A DNA stretch of 64,000 bases, taken from NCBI GenBank assembly GCA_910578085.1, contig CAJTPM010000001.1, positions 90,176 to 154,175 on the forward strand. The letters are read 5' to 3'. This stretch comes from an uncultured Lachnospiraceae bacterium. GTDB lineage: Bacteria; Bacillota; Clostridia; Lachnospirales; Lachnospiraceae. The position numbers and the translations under genes are program-made. The notes beneath the pieces are model-generated. The model worked only from the letters and a program-made list of their open reading frames with translations, was not told the DNA's origin and searched no databases. Every line of letters starts with the position of its first letter. Positions within the stretch are counted from its first letter, which is position 1. Below, one piece after another: positions 1-9,672 of the stretch.

Positions 1-1046
1 ACCCTTCTGCACAGATCTGCTGTCACAGACAGATCTGTCTTTACACAATCCATTCCACGAAACGCCCCCTGTCTGCTCATCGGCTTCGGATAATATACCA
101 TTGTCGGAATTTTCTTTTCTTTCAGATATGCCTGCAGCCCATCCCGCTGCGCCTCATCCTTTAACAGAATGGAATACTGTGCCCAGCTGGAATAAAATTC
201 CTTCCTGGCTTTGGGTGTTTTTACTATATCTCCCAGCAATTTCGTATAGCGTTCGGCCGTTTGGTTTACTTCCGTCAGTTCATACTCTTCAAAAGCCCTG
301 AGCTTTACCTGCAAAATTGCTGCCTGCAGAGTATCCAGCCTGGAATTCATACCGATCCTGACGTTATCATATTTATCCGTCCCCTTTCCATGGATGCGGT
401 AAGAACGAAGTAACTTTACCCACTCATCATTATCGGTAAATACCGCGCCACCGTCCCCATAACATCCGAGAGGCTTCGCCGGAAAGAAAGAGGTGGTGGA
501 AATATCGCCAAAACTGCAGGCTCTCTGCTGCCCGATCCGCCCGCCAAACCCCTGGGCACCGTCCTCCAGGATCATAAGACCATACCTGTCCGCAACCTGC
601 CTAAGCTTCGGATAATCCGCAGGCTGTCCGAAAAGGTCTACTGCCACGATTACACGGGGCGTTAATTTACCTTCTCTTTTTATTTGTAAAATAGCCTCCT
701 CCAAAGAAGCCGGGGAGATATTAAAAGTGTCCTCTTCCACATCCACAAATACTGGGGTCGCCCCTGCATAAGCCGGTGTTTCTCCCGATGCAAAAAACGT
801 AAAATCCGGCACGAATACGGCATCTCCCGGACCGATATCCCAGACCATCATGGCAAGCGTCAGGGCATCGGTGCCGTTGCCGCAGGTGATGCAGTGTTTT
901 ACGTTGACGTAGGAAGCCAGTTTCTCTTCCAGCTCTGCCACCTGGCTGCCGGAGATGAAATTGCCGGCTGTCAGCACCTGACTGATCGCCTTATCAATGT
1001 CTGATTTTAATACTTGATATTGCTTTTGTAAATCTCTGAATTGCAT
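1..1046 (-). CDS. DegT/DnrJ/EryC1 sugar aminotransferase (3' end outside window)
   Basis: The frame stays open from an ATG at 1046 to the left edge, giving about 348 residues without a stop. It starts MQFRDLQKQY and is preceded by AAAGGGG at good spacing. The product is a PLP-dependent nucleotide-sugar aminotransferase. Visible family motifs are CGNGTDAL near residue 58, EDGAQGFGG and the PLP-lysine segment FFPAKPLGCYGDGGA near residue 185. It is the last visible gene of the polysaccharide locus and the third member of its family there. It probably makes an amino sugar nucleotide from a keto sugar; the exact substrate cannot be read from the sequence. A 174-bp gap separates it from the upstream MBOAT gene, and no clear promoter was seen in that gap. 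Confidence 0.9.
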   Translation of the reverse strand, partial: MQFRDLQKQYQVLKSDIDKAISQVLTAGNFISGSQVAELEEKLASYVNVKHCITCGNGTDALTLAMMVWDIGPGDAVFVPDFTFFASGETPAYAGATPVFVDVEEDTFNISPASLEEAILQIKREGKLTPRVIVAVDLFGQPADYPKLRQVADRYGLMILEDGAQGFGGRIGQQRACSFGDISTTSFFPAKPLGCYGDGGAVFTDNDEWVKLLRSYRIHGKGTDKYDNVRIGMNSRLDTLQAAILQVKLRAFEEYELTEVNQTAERYTKLLGDIVKTPKARKEFYSSWAQYSILLKDEAQRDGLQAYLKEKKIPTMVYYPKPMSRQGAFRGMDCVKTDLSVTADLCRR

Positions 1047-1220
1047 AATGAATCCCCTTTATATATTCTTGTCTATAATACTTCTATTCAGTCAATAATT
1101 ATCTATTAAAATTTTAAGTGCCTTCAGAAGTCCCACTCTCAGGCAGACCCCCGGGTATGCCAGACAATAGCAGAATAAGCAACAGGTAAAAATTGCTGGT
1201 CCGGCCGAAATTGAGGCTAT

Positions 1221-2633
1221 TTAGAAGTTAAAATAAATAAACGGACTGTAACTACCTTTAACAAGGTAGCTGATGCTCATAAAGAAAAGCAGCCACAATA
1301 CCACTGTTCTCCCTATACGGTATACTTCTGTGTCCACTATCCATTCCGGCATCCTGATAAAACTCAGACCAGTACAGACAGCAAGTTCATACCTATATTC
1401 CAATAAATACAACACTGTTTTGGGAAAACTTTCCTCTGCCCGCCGTAAATCAAACATTGTCCTGAGATACTGCATTGCCTGAGATACATTTTCGGCGCGA
1501 AAGACTACCCACAAAAGCATCACAACAAAAAATGTTATTCCAGTATACAGAATGTGAAACGTTCTGCTGCCTGCTTTCTGTATTCTTTCATCTATCCTCA
1601 ATGCATTTTCCAATAGAATACACAGTGCATAACCACCCCCCCACATCAAAAATGTCATATCTGCGCCATGCCAGAGCCCTGTCAGCAGCCACACGGTCAG
1701 CAGATTGATATATGTTCTTATCTTTCCTTTCCGGTTTCCCCCCAACGGAATATACACATAATCCCGGAACCAGCTGCTGAGGGAAACATGCCATCTGTGC
1801 CAGAAATCTTTTATGGAGACTGCCTTATAAGGATACTTGAAATTCTCCGGAAATCTAAGTCCCAGCATACGTCCCAGCCCGATTGCCATGTCAGAATAGC
1901 CACTGAAATCAAAAAAAATCTGAAAAGTATATGCAATGGCACCGAGCCAGGCAAAAAATATCCCTAATTCACCATTCCCACACATCAGAAATGCCTCATC
2001 TGCAATGACAGCCATACTGTCCGCCAGAACAACTTTCTTTCCCATCCCCATAAAAAAGCGTTCCAGCCCGTCAGATAGAGCTTCCACTGTCATTTTCCGA
2101 TCATCTATCTGTTTTTCGATATCCGTATACCGAACGATGGGTCCCGCTATCAGTTGCGGAAACAGCGATATGTACAATCCTACTTTGTAAAATATTTTCT
2201 GCGGTTTTGTTTTTCCCCTGTAGACATCCGCCACATAGGCTATGGCCTGAAAAATAAAAAAAGAAATTCCTATTGGAAGTCCTATAGTTCTCCCATGCAG
2301 CGGCAGCTTTATGCCAAATCCCCGAAATAACCCATTTGCAATCCATTCATAATATTTAAAAAAGAACAGTATTCCCACATCCGTCATGACTGCAATAAAA
2401 AGCAACAGCCTTTTATAATTCTGAAATCTGTCAACCAGAATGCCGGCAAGCCAATTTAGGAGAATAACAAACAGCAGAAGCACTATTTTACATGGTTCGC
2501 CATATGCATAAAAGCATAAACTCATGAAAAACAAAAACAGATTCCAGATCTTTATTTTCTTTTTCAGAAAAAAAGAACCGATCAATACGACCGGCAAATA
2601 TCCGAATATAAAAACAATACTTGAAAATACCAC
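1221..2633 (-). CDS. MBOAT family O-acyltransferase (AlgI-like)
   Basis: This is a 470-residue polytopic membrane protein of the AlgI/DltB MBOAT family, which moves acetyl groups across the membrane for polysaccharide O-acetylation. Near residue 280 it has the AlgI-type block FWHRWHVSLSSWFRDYVYIP, and the catalytic histidine sits in LTGLWHGADMTF near residue 320. It starts with GTG, and the stop codon of the upstream DHHW gene overlaps this start by one base (TAGTG), so the two are translationally coupled. With its neighbour it forms the usual pair of a membrane acyl carrier and an extracytoplasmic transferase. Acetate is the expected donor group, though that is inferred from the family. Confidence 0.92.
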   Translation of the reverse strand: MVFSSIVFIFGYLPVVLIGSFFLKKKIKIWNLFLFFMSLCFYAYGEPCKIVLLLFVILLNWLAGILVDRFQNYKRLLLFIAVMTDVGILFFFKYYEWIANGLFRGFGIKLPLHGRTIGLPIGISFFIFQAIAYVADVYRGKTKPQKIFYKVGLYISLFPQLIAGPIVRYTDIEKQIDDRKMTVEALSDGLERFFMGMGKKVVLADSMAVIADEAFLMCGNGELGIFFAWLGAIAYTFQIFFDFSGYSDMAIGLGRMLGLRFPENFKYPYKAVSIKDFWHRWHVSLSSWFRDYVYIPLGGNRKGKIRTYINLLTVWLLTGLWHGADMTFLMWGGGYALCILLENALRIDERIQKAGSRTFHILYTGITFFVVMLLWVVFRAENVSQAMQYLRTMFDLRRAEESFPKTVLYLLEYRYELAVCTGLSFIRMPEWIVDTEVYRIGRTVVLWLLFFMSISYLVKGSYSPFIYFNF

Positions 2634-3829
2634 TAATCCCCCTCCGGAAACTCCCCGATTATCTCACCCTCAATCTCTACCTGAAGCAGGACAATATCCG
2701 GCTCAAAAGTATCAATAAAGTCAATATAGCTCCCCTCATACCGCCCTTTCTGAGGATCCAGATTTACTACCTCAGAAAAATTCAGAGACAGATACATTGC
2801 CAATGGGCGGCCATAGGAATGTGAAATAATCAGGCATTTCAAAGAATCAGGCGCACTATAATTTACGATATGATTCTCAATACAGGCCTGATTGCAAATG
2901 GCATTATATTTATTTTTATAAGTCGGATCCTCAAGAATTTCCCGATCCAGTAATGCCTGATAAAAATCTCCCGATTTTTCCAGCTGCAATTCCCCATCTG
3001 CATCATAACTTTGAAACAACATCTCTGTACTGAATTTCGGAATAAATATCACAAAATCATCTTTTCCTGCATAATATTTTCCGACTTTCACACCATAAGA
3101 GCCCAAAAATGAATCCTTGATCCTGTATTCCGAATAATTGTTTTTATCTGTCGTTTCTCCTGCATTCAACTTCCATCCAAGATCACTCTCCATCGTATTT
3201 ATAATCCCCTGATATGTCGCAAAACAGGTCTCCATTGTCCAATGGTGGTCTGTCCGATAAAACAGCTTCTCCTTTGGAACAGTTTTGACAGATTCCGTTT
3301 CATCCGGCTCAAATATAGTTATATTTCTTTCAGCCAATACTTTTCCTGTCAGCAACTGATTTGTATGGCTCCAGTCCGACACACCATAAGGAAGATCAGA
3401 TATATCTTGTACTGGTAAAATACTTGTCATATAATAATAAGGAACATCTTTATCATTCAAATGTGCAATAATCGGAAATATTTCATTCACCTTTTCTTCC
3501 ACTTCCTCAGCTGTATACTCCTCTTTTACCTCGACCATTTTTCCATAACCGGTTTTATAGATTTTAAATCTTTCAATCTGCCGCTTTCCCATGCATCTCT
3601 GCTCTAATCCATATACATCTATCCAGGAATCATGAGCAAATATATTAGTATTAAAAAAGGTGACAACTGCCGGACGTGATGTTAACGAAATTGTATCCTG
3701 TGCTGTAACAACGGAAAATATATAATGAATTGCCGCAATGAGCACCAATAAAGAAAAGAAGATTGGAGTAATATAGATACGGACATTTATTTTATCTTTT
3801 TCATATGTTCTCTTCCTGATTTTACTCAT
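2633..3829 (-). CDS. DHHW/AlgJ-like extracytoplasmic O-acetyltransferase partner
   Basis: The protein has about 398 residues from the ATG at 3829; a GTG at 3850 would add seven residues and neither start has an ideal ribosome binding site. One N-terminal membrane segment (about residues 20-42) anchors an outside domain. The DHHW motif lies near residue 194, inside YRTDHHWTME, followed by a late SHSYGRPLAMY segment that may carry the SGNH-type serine. The family is known to work beside MBOAT proteins in O-acetylating alginate-like and cell-surface polymers. It overlaps the MBOAT gene by one base. The acceptor polymer is presumably the product of this locus. Confidence 0.85.
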   Translation of the reverse strand: MSKIRKRTYEKDKINVRIYITPIFFSLLVLIAAIHYIFSVVTAQDTISLTSRPAVVTFFNTNIFAHDSWIDVYGLEQRCMGKRQIERFKIYKTGYGKMVEVKEEYTAEEVEEKVNEIFPIIAHLNDKDVPYYYMTSILPVQDISDLPYGVSDWSHTNQLLTGKVLAERNITIFEPDETESVKTVPKEKLFYRTDHHWTMETCFATYQGIINTMESDLGWKLNAGETTDKNNYSEYRIKDSFLGSYGVKVGKYYAGKDDFVIFIPKFSTEMLFQSYDADGELQLEKSGDFYQALLDREILEDPTYKNKYNAICNQACIENHIVNYSAPDSLKCLIISHSYGRPLAMYLSLNFSEVVNLDPQKGRYEGSYIDFIDTFEPDIVLLQVEIEGEIIGEFPEGD

Positions 3830-3858
3830 TTTAATTACACTCTTCCACACAATCTTAT

Positions 3859-5127
3859 TTAATCCCTCTTAAAAATATCCCTTGTATAAACCTTTTCTTT
3901 TACATCATCCAGCACAGCCTCGTATCTGTTTGCGATAATGGAGTCAGATCTTTTTTTGAACTCTTCTATATCATTCACAATCCTGCTTCCAAAAAAAGTA
4001 GTACCATTCTCCAATGTAGGTTCATAGACAATGACTACCGCACCTTTTGCCTTGATCCTCTTCATAATACCCTGAATACTGCTCTGCCGGAAATTATCGG
4101 AATTAGATTTCATTGTCAGCCGATATACGCCAACAGTCACTTCTTTTTCCAATTCTGAACGATAGTTCGTATGCGCCCCTATATAAGAATAATATCCTGC
4201 CTTATCCAATACTCTGTCAGCTATATAATCTTTCCTTGTCCGGTTCGATTCCACAATTGCAGAAATCATATTCTGTGGCACATCAGCATAATTTGCCAAA
4301 AGTTGTTTGCTGTCCTTTGGCAGACAGTACCCACCATATCCAAATGACGGATTATTATAAAAGTTCCCAATACGGGGATCCAAAGATACCCCACTTATAA
4401 CATCAGCTGTCGAAAGCCCTTTCATTTCACAGTAAGTATCAAGTTCATTGAAATAGGCAACTCGGAGTGCCAGATAAGTATTTGAAAAAAGCTTAACTGA
4501 TTCAGCCTCAGTTAAGCCCATAAACAAAATGTCAATCTGATCTTTTTCAGCACCCTCTGCCAGCAAAGAAGCAAATATCGATGCCCCCTCCCGATTTTTA
4601 TCATCACTTCCTACTATGATACGCGATGGAAATAAATTATCATAAAGCGCTTTAGATTCTCGAAGGAACTCAGGTGAAAAAATAATATTACCTGTTCCAT
4701 ACTTTTTCCGAACAGCCTCTGTATACCCCACAGGGACTGTACTTTTTATTACTATTATTGGAGCTTCAGAACGGTTCCTGCAGGCATCTAAAACAGCTTC
4801 AATGACAGTCTCCACTGCTGAACAGTCAAAAAAATCTTTCTTCGGATCGTAATTAGTAGGTGTTGCAATAATAATATAATCGGCCTGTGCATATGCCTGA
4901 AAAGGCTCTATTGTGGCATTCAGATCCAGCTCCCTCTCCAATAAATATTTCTCGATATATTCATCCTGTATGGGTGATTTTCGATTATTGATCATCTCAA
5001 CCCTCTCCTGGACAATATCTACAGATATCACTTCATTATTTTGGGCCAGCAATACCGCAAGACTCAATCCTACATAGCCTGCACCGGCCACTGCTATTTT
5101 ATATTTATTTCCATCAGATCTGTACAA
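3859..5127 (-). CDS. UDP-glucose/nucleotide-sugar 6-dehydrogenase (Ugd-like)
   Basis: This 422-residue NAD-dependent dehydrogenase oxidises C6 of a UDP-sugar to the uronate. The N-terminal Rossmann fold carries AGAGYVGLSLA (residues 14-24), and the catalytic cysteine is Cys268 in GYGGYCLPKD. Its sequence is closer to the short UDP-glucose dehydrogenases found in polysaccharide clusters than to the WbpA-like enzyme at 9672-10997, so the locus holds two distinct dehydrogenases. UDP-glucuronate is the likely product; UDP-galactose or other substrates cannot be excluded. A 109-bp AT-rich gap lies upstream, and the DHHW gene follows closely. Confidence 0.92.
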   Translation of the reverse strand: MYRSDGNKYKIAVAGAGYVGLSLAVLLAQNNEVISVDIVQERVEMINNRKSPIQDEYIEKYLLERELDLNATIEPFQAYAQADYIIIATPTNYDPKKDFFDCSAVETVIEAVLDACRNRSEAPIIVIKSTVPVGYTEAVRKKYGTGNIIFSPEFLRESKALYDNLFPSRIIVGSDDKNREGASIFASLLAEGAEKDQIDILFMGLTEAESVKLFSNTYLALRVAYFNELDTYCEMKGLSTADVISGVSLDPRIGNFYNNPSFGYGGYCLPKDSKQLLANYADVPQNMISAIVESNRTRKDYIADRVLDKAGYYSYIGAHTNYRSELEKEVTVGVYRLTMKSNSDNFRQSSIQGIMKRIKAKGAVVIVYEPTLENGTTFFGSRIVNDIEEFKKRSDSIIANRYEAVLDDVKEKVYTRDIFKRD

Positions 5128-5236
5128 AGATAACTTCCTTTCCCAGCTACACTTCTCAGATATTTCTATTTTAAGCTGTTACTGCTGCTTTTCAACTTTT
5201 ACAAAGCTTCTATATTGTATCTATAATTACTTATCA

Positions 5237-6751
5237 TCAACTGTAAATTTTGTTCCTTAACCACTTTATCCCATTTAATATCTTTTTTTCCCTAACTATT
5301 ATCAATGTAAGAATATAAACTGCAAAAATACATATACTCTTCACCCCAAAATCAATATATACATTCACGATCATACAATTTTTTATACACCACATCATAA
5401 CTATTGTTGCTACTACAGCAACAATTTCTCTCCAGTATTCCATGATATCTTTCCAATATAAAACTCTGAAATATGCTTTTTCAAAGTTCACCAGCATCAC
5501 AGCAATAAATACTAAACTGGATATTGCTGTTGCTCCTACAACACCTATGATACCGAATTTTCCTGCCAGTAATATAGATAATGTAATATTCAACGCGACT
5601 TCAAGAACGCTCATCACCATAGGGCGTTTTGTATCGTTCAGCCCGTAATATGCCCTTGTCAGCACATTTTTTACCACAACCGGTATCAGACAATAAATAT
5701 ACCCAAATAATCCTGTCGCAGTCTGCAAAATTGCCTGACTGTCAAACCGCCCTCTTCCATAGACAATTGTAACAATATTGCTGCTCATAAAAGAAACTAC
5801 TACAATCACTGGCAGGCAAACCAAAACAATTATTTTATAAATATCTATCAGCAGTTCTCTCATCCGTTCATAATTGCATTCTGCTCCTGCCTCAGATAGT
5901 TCCGTGAACATCACCGTAGAAATTGGAATATTAATCACGTGCATGGCAAATTGGTATAACACAGCCGCATAAGAAACAGATGTTACTGCTCCCTCCGCCA
6001 CAGATGTAAGTAACGCCCGATCCACTACCTGATTAATTTCTACTGTAGCCTGGCTTAACAAAATCGGAAGGCTCAGAAACACCAGCATTTTAACAGCTTC
6101 ATCCCTTACTCCATATCGAACAGAAATAATACCAAATTTTCTGCCTCTCAAATATAACACTACGAATTGACATACATAAGACACCGGAACTGATAACACC
6201 AACGCCCAGATACCAAGCCATCTGGCTGAAAGCAGTATTATTGTAATCAGTATTGTACTGTTTATAATAGAGCTGAAATTGGCATATCCATATATCTTTT
6301 CTGCGTTCAATATATTTTGGTACAGACTCGCCACAAGCGAAAAAGTAAAGCCAATCATCAGCACTCTAAAATAAACTACCGCTTCACTGAGTATCTCCCC
6401 GGTATAACCCGGGGCCACCATACGCATGATGGGGCATGCAAAAATTTCCATCACAAGTGTTAAACCAATTGCTGCGACTGTCAATGCGGTAATTGTCACT
6501 GTTGCAAATTTGTATGAATTCTCCCCCTTTGCTTTCTTCTGCACGTATAGCGGAACATAAGCAACTGCCACTGCTGTAGTAAACATATACAATACATTGC
6601 TTACAATTCCATTTGTCATATTATAAACATCCGTTTGTATCGTAGCTCCATAATAAGATGCCTGTATCATAGATTTAACAAACGCAATGATTTTGGCTAT
6701 AATGGAAAGCAAAAAGATCTGTGACATTGCCTTTGTAATACTCTGTTTCAT
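5237..6751 (-). CDS. MurJ/MviN-like polysaccharide flippase (MOP superfamily)
   Basis: This is a 504-residue polytopic membrane protein with about 14 predicted transmembrane segments, and it resembles the MurJ/MviN branch of the MOP flippases. The N terminus (MSQIFLLSIIAKIIAFVKSM) matches the family's typical first helix. Within this locus it most likely acts as the Wzx-type flippase that turns lipid-linked repeat units to the outer face, because no other flippase is present. Its start overlaps the stop codon of the upstream gene by one base (TAATG). A housekeeping MurJ role is less likely given the position in the operon. Confidence 0.88.
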   Translation of the reverse strand: MKQSITKAMSQIFLLSIIAKIIAFVKSMIQASYYGATIQTDVYNMTNGIVSNVLYMFTTAVAVAYVPLYVQKKAKGENSYKFATVTITALTVAAIGLTLVMEIFACPIMRMVAPGYTGEILSEAVVYFRVLMIGFTFSLVASLYQNILNAEKIYGYANFSSIINSTILITIILLSARWLGIWALVLSVPVSYVCQFVVLYLRGRKFGIISVRYGVRDEAVKMLVFLSLPILLSQATVEINQVVDRALLTSVAEGAVTSVSYAAVLYQFAMHVINIPISTVMFTELSEAGAECNYERMRELLIDIYKIIVLVCLPVIVVVSFMSSNIVTIVYGRGRFDSQAILQTATGLFGYIYCLIPVVVKNVLTRAYYGLNDTKRPMVMSVLEVALNITLSILLAGKFGIIGVVGATAISSLVFIAVMLVNFEKAYFRVLYWKDIMEYWREIVAVVATIVMMWCIKNCMIVNVYIDFGVKSICIFAVYILTLIIVREKKILNGIKWLRNKIYS

Positions 6752-7755
6752 TAATCTTTTATCTCACCCTGTCGTATATTATCATTACCATTCCGCAACT
6801 TTTCAGCTTTATTTCTGGCTTCCTCCATAATAATCTCCGGATTAAATACTTTCCTTATTCTATAATACAACATCGGGGTTCCACCATATTCACGAAAGGA
6901 ATGATTAATACGTTTAATCACACTACCCTCAAAATCAAAACATAGTCCCCGGTTCAGAGAGCGCCTAATACATTCATCAACCAATACAGAATATGTCTGC
7001 AGGGATGAATATTCGGGAATTGCTCCACCCATCAGTAAATAGCTTGACTTTTCATCCCACACCACATATGCAAGACTCAAGATATTTCCTTCCATATCAA
7101 CAGAAGTAACTATTTCTCCACTTTGATTATCAGCACATACTTTATATAAACGCATCCATAATTCATATGAAAACGGGCATTCTATCCCCTGCCTGCAATA
7201 TATCTTCTTATGCTCTCTGTAAAATTCCTCCGGTGTCAGGGTAGAAAAATGCGCTATACTCTTTCTTCCCTTTCGAATGGTATTCCGATAATTTGATGTA
7301 TATAATTTTTGCAATTCTTCTTCAGTCGTAGATTTATCAATTACATATGTAAGTCTTGGAATCACATCGAATTCTTCCCAAAAATAAGGAAGATAATTCC
7401 TAAAATTATAATGAAACTGCTGCTCGTATACATCGATCTTAGCAGCCTTCAAAAATGCAATTGCTTCTCTTATAATTTCCTCTTCAAGCTTTGCTTTCTT
7501 CACTGGGGTCTGATTTTCAGGATAACAAAAAAGCACTCCGTTGTTTTGCGTCAAGGGTGCTTTTGTAATATAAGTATAGCCTCTTCTGATTTCAGTATAA
7601 TACGGCATCGCCGCAATAACTTCATTTCCCTTTTTATAAAACCAAATATCCCAATTTTCTTCTCCACATATCGCGTCCATCCACCACGACTTTGAATAAA
7701 TTGGGACATAAATTTTATTACAGAAACTTTCATAGATTTCTTTTTTACTAATCAT
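6751..7755 (-). CDS. GNAT/FemAB-like acyltransferase
   Basis: This 334-residue protein has the double-GNAT layout of FemAB and BioF2-like transferases. The second half contains SLAYVVWDEKSSYLLMGGA and a C-terminal LCFDFEGSVIKRINHSFREYGG block, which is typical of this group. Such proteins transfer aminoacyl or acyl groups to peptidoglycan or surface glycans. The gene sits between a methyltransferase and the flippase, coupled to both by TAATG junctions, so it probably decorates the repeat unit before export. Donor and acceptor are unknown. Confidence 0.75.
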   Translation of the reverse strand: MISKKEIYESFCNKIYVPIYSKSWWMDAICGEENWDIWFYKKGNEVIAAMPYYTEIRRGYTYITKAPLTQNNGVLFCYPENQTPVKKAKLEEEIIREAIAFLKAAKIDVYEQQFHYNFRNYLPYFWEEFDVIPRLTYVIDKSTTEEELQKLYTSNYRNTIRKGRKSIAHFSTLTPEEFYREHKKIYCRQGIECPFSYELWMRLYKVCADNQSGEIVTSVDMEGNILSLAYVVWDEKSSYLLMGGAIPEYSSLQTYSVLVDECIRRSLNRGLCFDFEGSVIKRINHSFREYGGTPMLYYRIRKVFNPEIIMEEARNKAEKLRNGNDNIRQGEIKD

Positions 7756-8516
7756 TATTTTGCGCCTTTTAAACCGTCTTCATCATTCAAACAACAATTG
7801 ATATATATTTCCGATCCGAATCCTGGCATATATTCTGTCATTTTATATAACCCATCCAGTATATCATGATCAATAATTCCATAATCCATCATTTTCATCA
7901 TCTGACTGTGTGTAAATGGTTTCATAAAATAATCTCCACTTTCAATTATTTCAAACTTCTCAGAGACAAGCTTTTTTAGCTCAATCATATCAAAAACTCT
8001 TTTTTGTTGAAATTTGATATTAAGTTCAGTTAACTCCTTTGTCGTCTCTACCATATTTAATGATGTTGCAAGAATTCTGTGAAAAGAATTTGCATTTGGG
8101 ACATTGAAATGTACAATACTTTCAGGGGTACAAATTTCTGCAATTCCATTAACCATCTCTATCGGATTTTCAAGTTCATGCAACAAACTTGAGCAGATAA
8201 TCATATCAAATTTATATTGTTTCAGCTCTTTGTTTGGTGAAAAAAATTCGTTATAAACTTTTACCTTACTGTTATTCTTAGTTGCTAAATCCAGAGCGTT
8301 CTCACAAAAGCTTTTTCCCGGTTCGACTATCACATAATTTTCAAATGGCAGACTTGTATACTTAAAAAGTGGTTCAAGACCGCAACCTATTTCCAACAGA
8401 TTTGCAGGTTCATGCCTATGAATAACTTCAAGTATTTTTTTTCTTCTATATTCAACTTTGAACAGTTCAAAACTTCTGGCTTTATACTCTTTTTCATAAG
8501 CCTCTATATCTCGCAT
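7755..8516 (-). CDS. class I SAM-dependent methyltransferase
   Basis: The 253-residue protein has the Rossmann-like SAM-binding motif LLEIGCGLEP (about residues 37-46) and a later DMIICSSLLHELENP segment in the usual position for motif II. It probably methylates a sugar hydroxyl or carboxyl of the repeat unit, which is inferred from its place in the polysaccharide operon. Its stop codon overlaps the start of the downstream FemAB-like gene (TAATG). A 64-bp gap separates it from the epimerase gene upstream. Confidence 0.85.
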   Translation of the reverse strand: MRDIEAYEKEYKARSFELFKVEYRRKKILEVIHRHEPANLLEIGCGLEPLFKYTSLPFENYVIVEPGKSFCENALDLATKNNSKVKVYNEFFSPNKELKQYKFDMIICSSLLHELENPIEMVNGIAEICTPESIVHFNVPNANSFHRILATSLNMVETTKELTELNIKFQQKRVFDMIELKKLVSEKFEIIESGDYFMKPFTHSQMMKMMDYGIIDHDILDGLYKMTEYMPGFGSEIYINCCLNDEDGLKGAK

Positions 8517-8580
8517 CTTAACCTCCCTGACATCAAATTCTTATACAAATCCTTCTGACACATTCGCCTGTTTATTACTT

Positions 8581-9672
8581 TCATTTCATAAGTGTCTCCG
8601 CTATTAACCTACAGGCATGTCCATCTCCATATTCCGAAAAATCATAAGCCAGGTTATTTCTTTTTGAATTTATCACCTTGTCCAAAATATCATCCTGTTC
8701 GACCTTTGCCATAATAAGACAATTACCTTTTAGCATCCTTTTATCATCTACAGCTCTTAACACTGCTGTACATGGGGTTTTTGCCCAGTATGCTTCTCTT
8801 TGTAGTCCACCGGAATCTGTTATAACTCCCACTGCATTGCTTAAATAATATATTGACTCCAAATATCCTACTGGTTTAACAAATATTATATTTCTATAGT
8901 GATGCTTTTTTTGCAATTCTACAACCTTACTATGAATCCTTGGATGGACAGGCATCAATACAATATGGGGTAGTTTTTCCAATGCGCTTAAAATAATTTC
9001 TAATGTTTCCAGAACATCTGTATTTTCCGGTCTATGAATCGTAGCCAGATACCATTGTTCCGGAGATACATCTGACCTGTCAAAAATAAAATCCAGTCTT
9101 TTCCAATAATTTTCTTTTGTTTCTTTCAGACTTATTTCCCTGAAATATACTAATGCATCATACATTACATCTCCGACTTTGATCGCCGTTTTTTCCAATC
9201 CTTCATTGACAAGGTTTTCATAGCATTCCTCATTCAAAGCAAAATTCCATTTCGATAGATGATCCGATACAATACGGTTCTGTTCTTCCGGCATATCAAA
9301 TACACGCATTCTCGCTCCAGCCTCAACATGAGCTATTGGAACATTGAGTTTTGCCGACGCAATACAGGCCCCCATCGTTGAATTCATATCGCCATAGACC
9401 AATACGATATCCGGGCGTTCCTTTTCAATAATTTCTTCCATTCCGATCATAACAGCTGCTGTCTGCCTCGCATGGCTTCCGCTGCCGACACCAAGATTAT
9501 ACTTTGGCTCTATAATGTCTAATTGCTGAAAAAGTTTCCTGGACAATTCCACATCATAATGCTGACCGGTATGAACTAATATTTCTTTATGTAATTTTCT
9601 AAGTTCTTTCCCCGTTATTGCTTCTTTAATAAACTGAGGGCGCCCGCCCACAACAGAAATAATTTTTGCCAT
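8581..9672 (-). CDS. UDP-sugar 2-epimerase, non-hydrolysing (WbpI/WecB family)
   Basis: This 363-residue member of the WecB superfamily inverts C2 of a UDP-2-acetamido sugar. It shows the family landmarks HTGQHYD (residues 35-41), VYGDMNST, HVEAGAR and a late ITDSGGLQREA block. Because WbpA-, WbpB-, WbpD- and WbpE-like genes lie in the same operon, the best guess is WbpI, which converts UDP-GlcNAc(3NAc)A to UDP-ManNAc(3NAc)A. WecB (UDP-ManNAc formation) is the alternative, and sequence alone does not decide. The start overlaps the stop of the upstream dehydrogenase by one base (TAATG). Confidence 0.88.
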   Translation of the reverse strand: MAKIISVVGGRPQFIKEAITGKELRKLHKEILVHTGQHYDVELSRKLFQQLDIIEPKYNLGVGSGSHARQTAAVMIGMEEIIEKERPDIVLVYGDMNSTMGACIASAKLNVPIAHVEAGARMRVFDMPEEQNRIVSDHLSKWNFALNEECYENLVNEGLEKTAIKVGDVMYDALVYFREISLKETKENYWKRLDFIFDRSDVSPEQWYLATIHRPENTDVLETLEIILSALEKLPHIVLMPVHPRIHSKVVELQKKHHYRNIIFVKPVGYLESIYYLSNAVGVITDSGGLQREAYWAKTPCTAVLRAVDDKRMLKGNCLIMAKVEQDDILDKVINSKRNNLAYDFSEYGDGHACRLIAETLMK

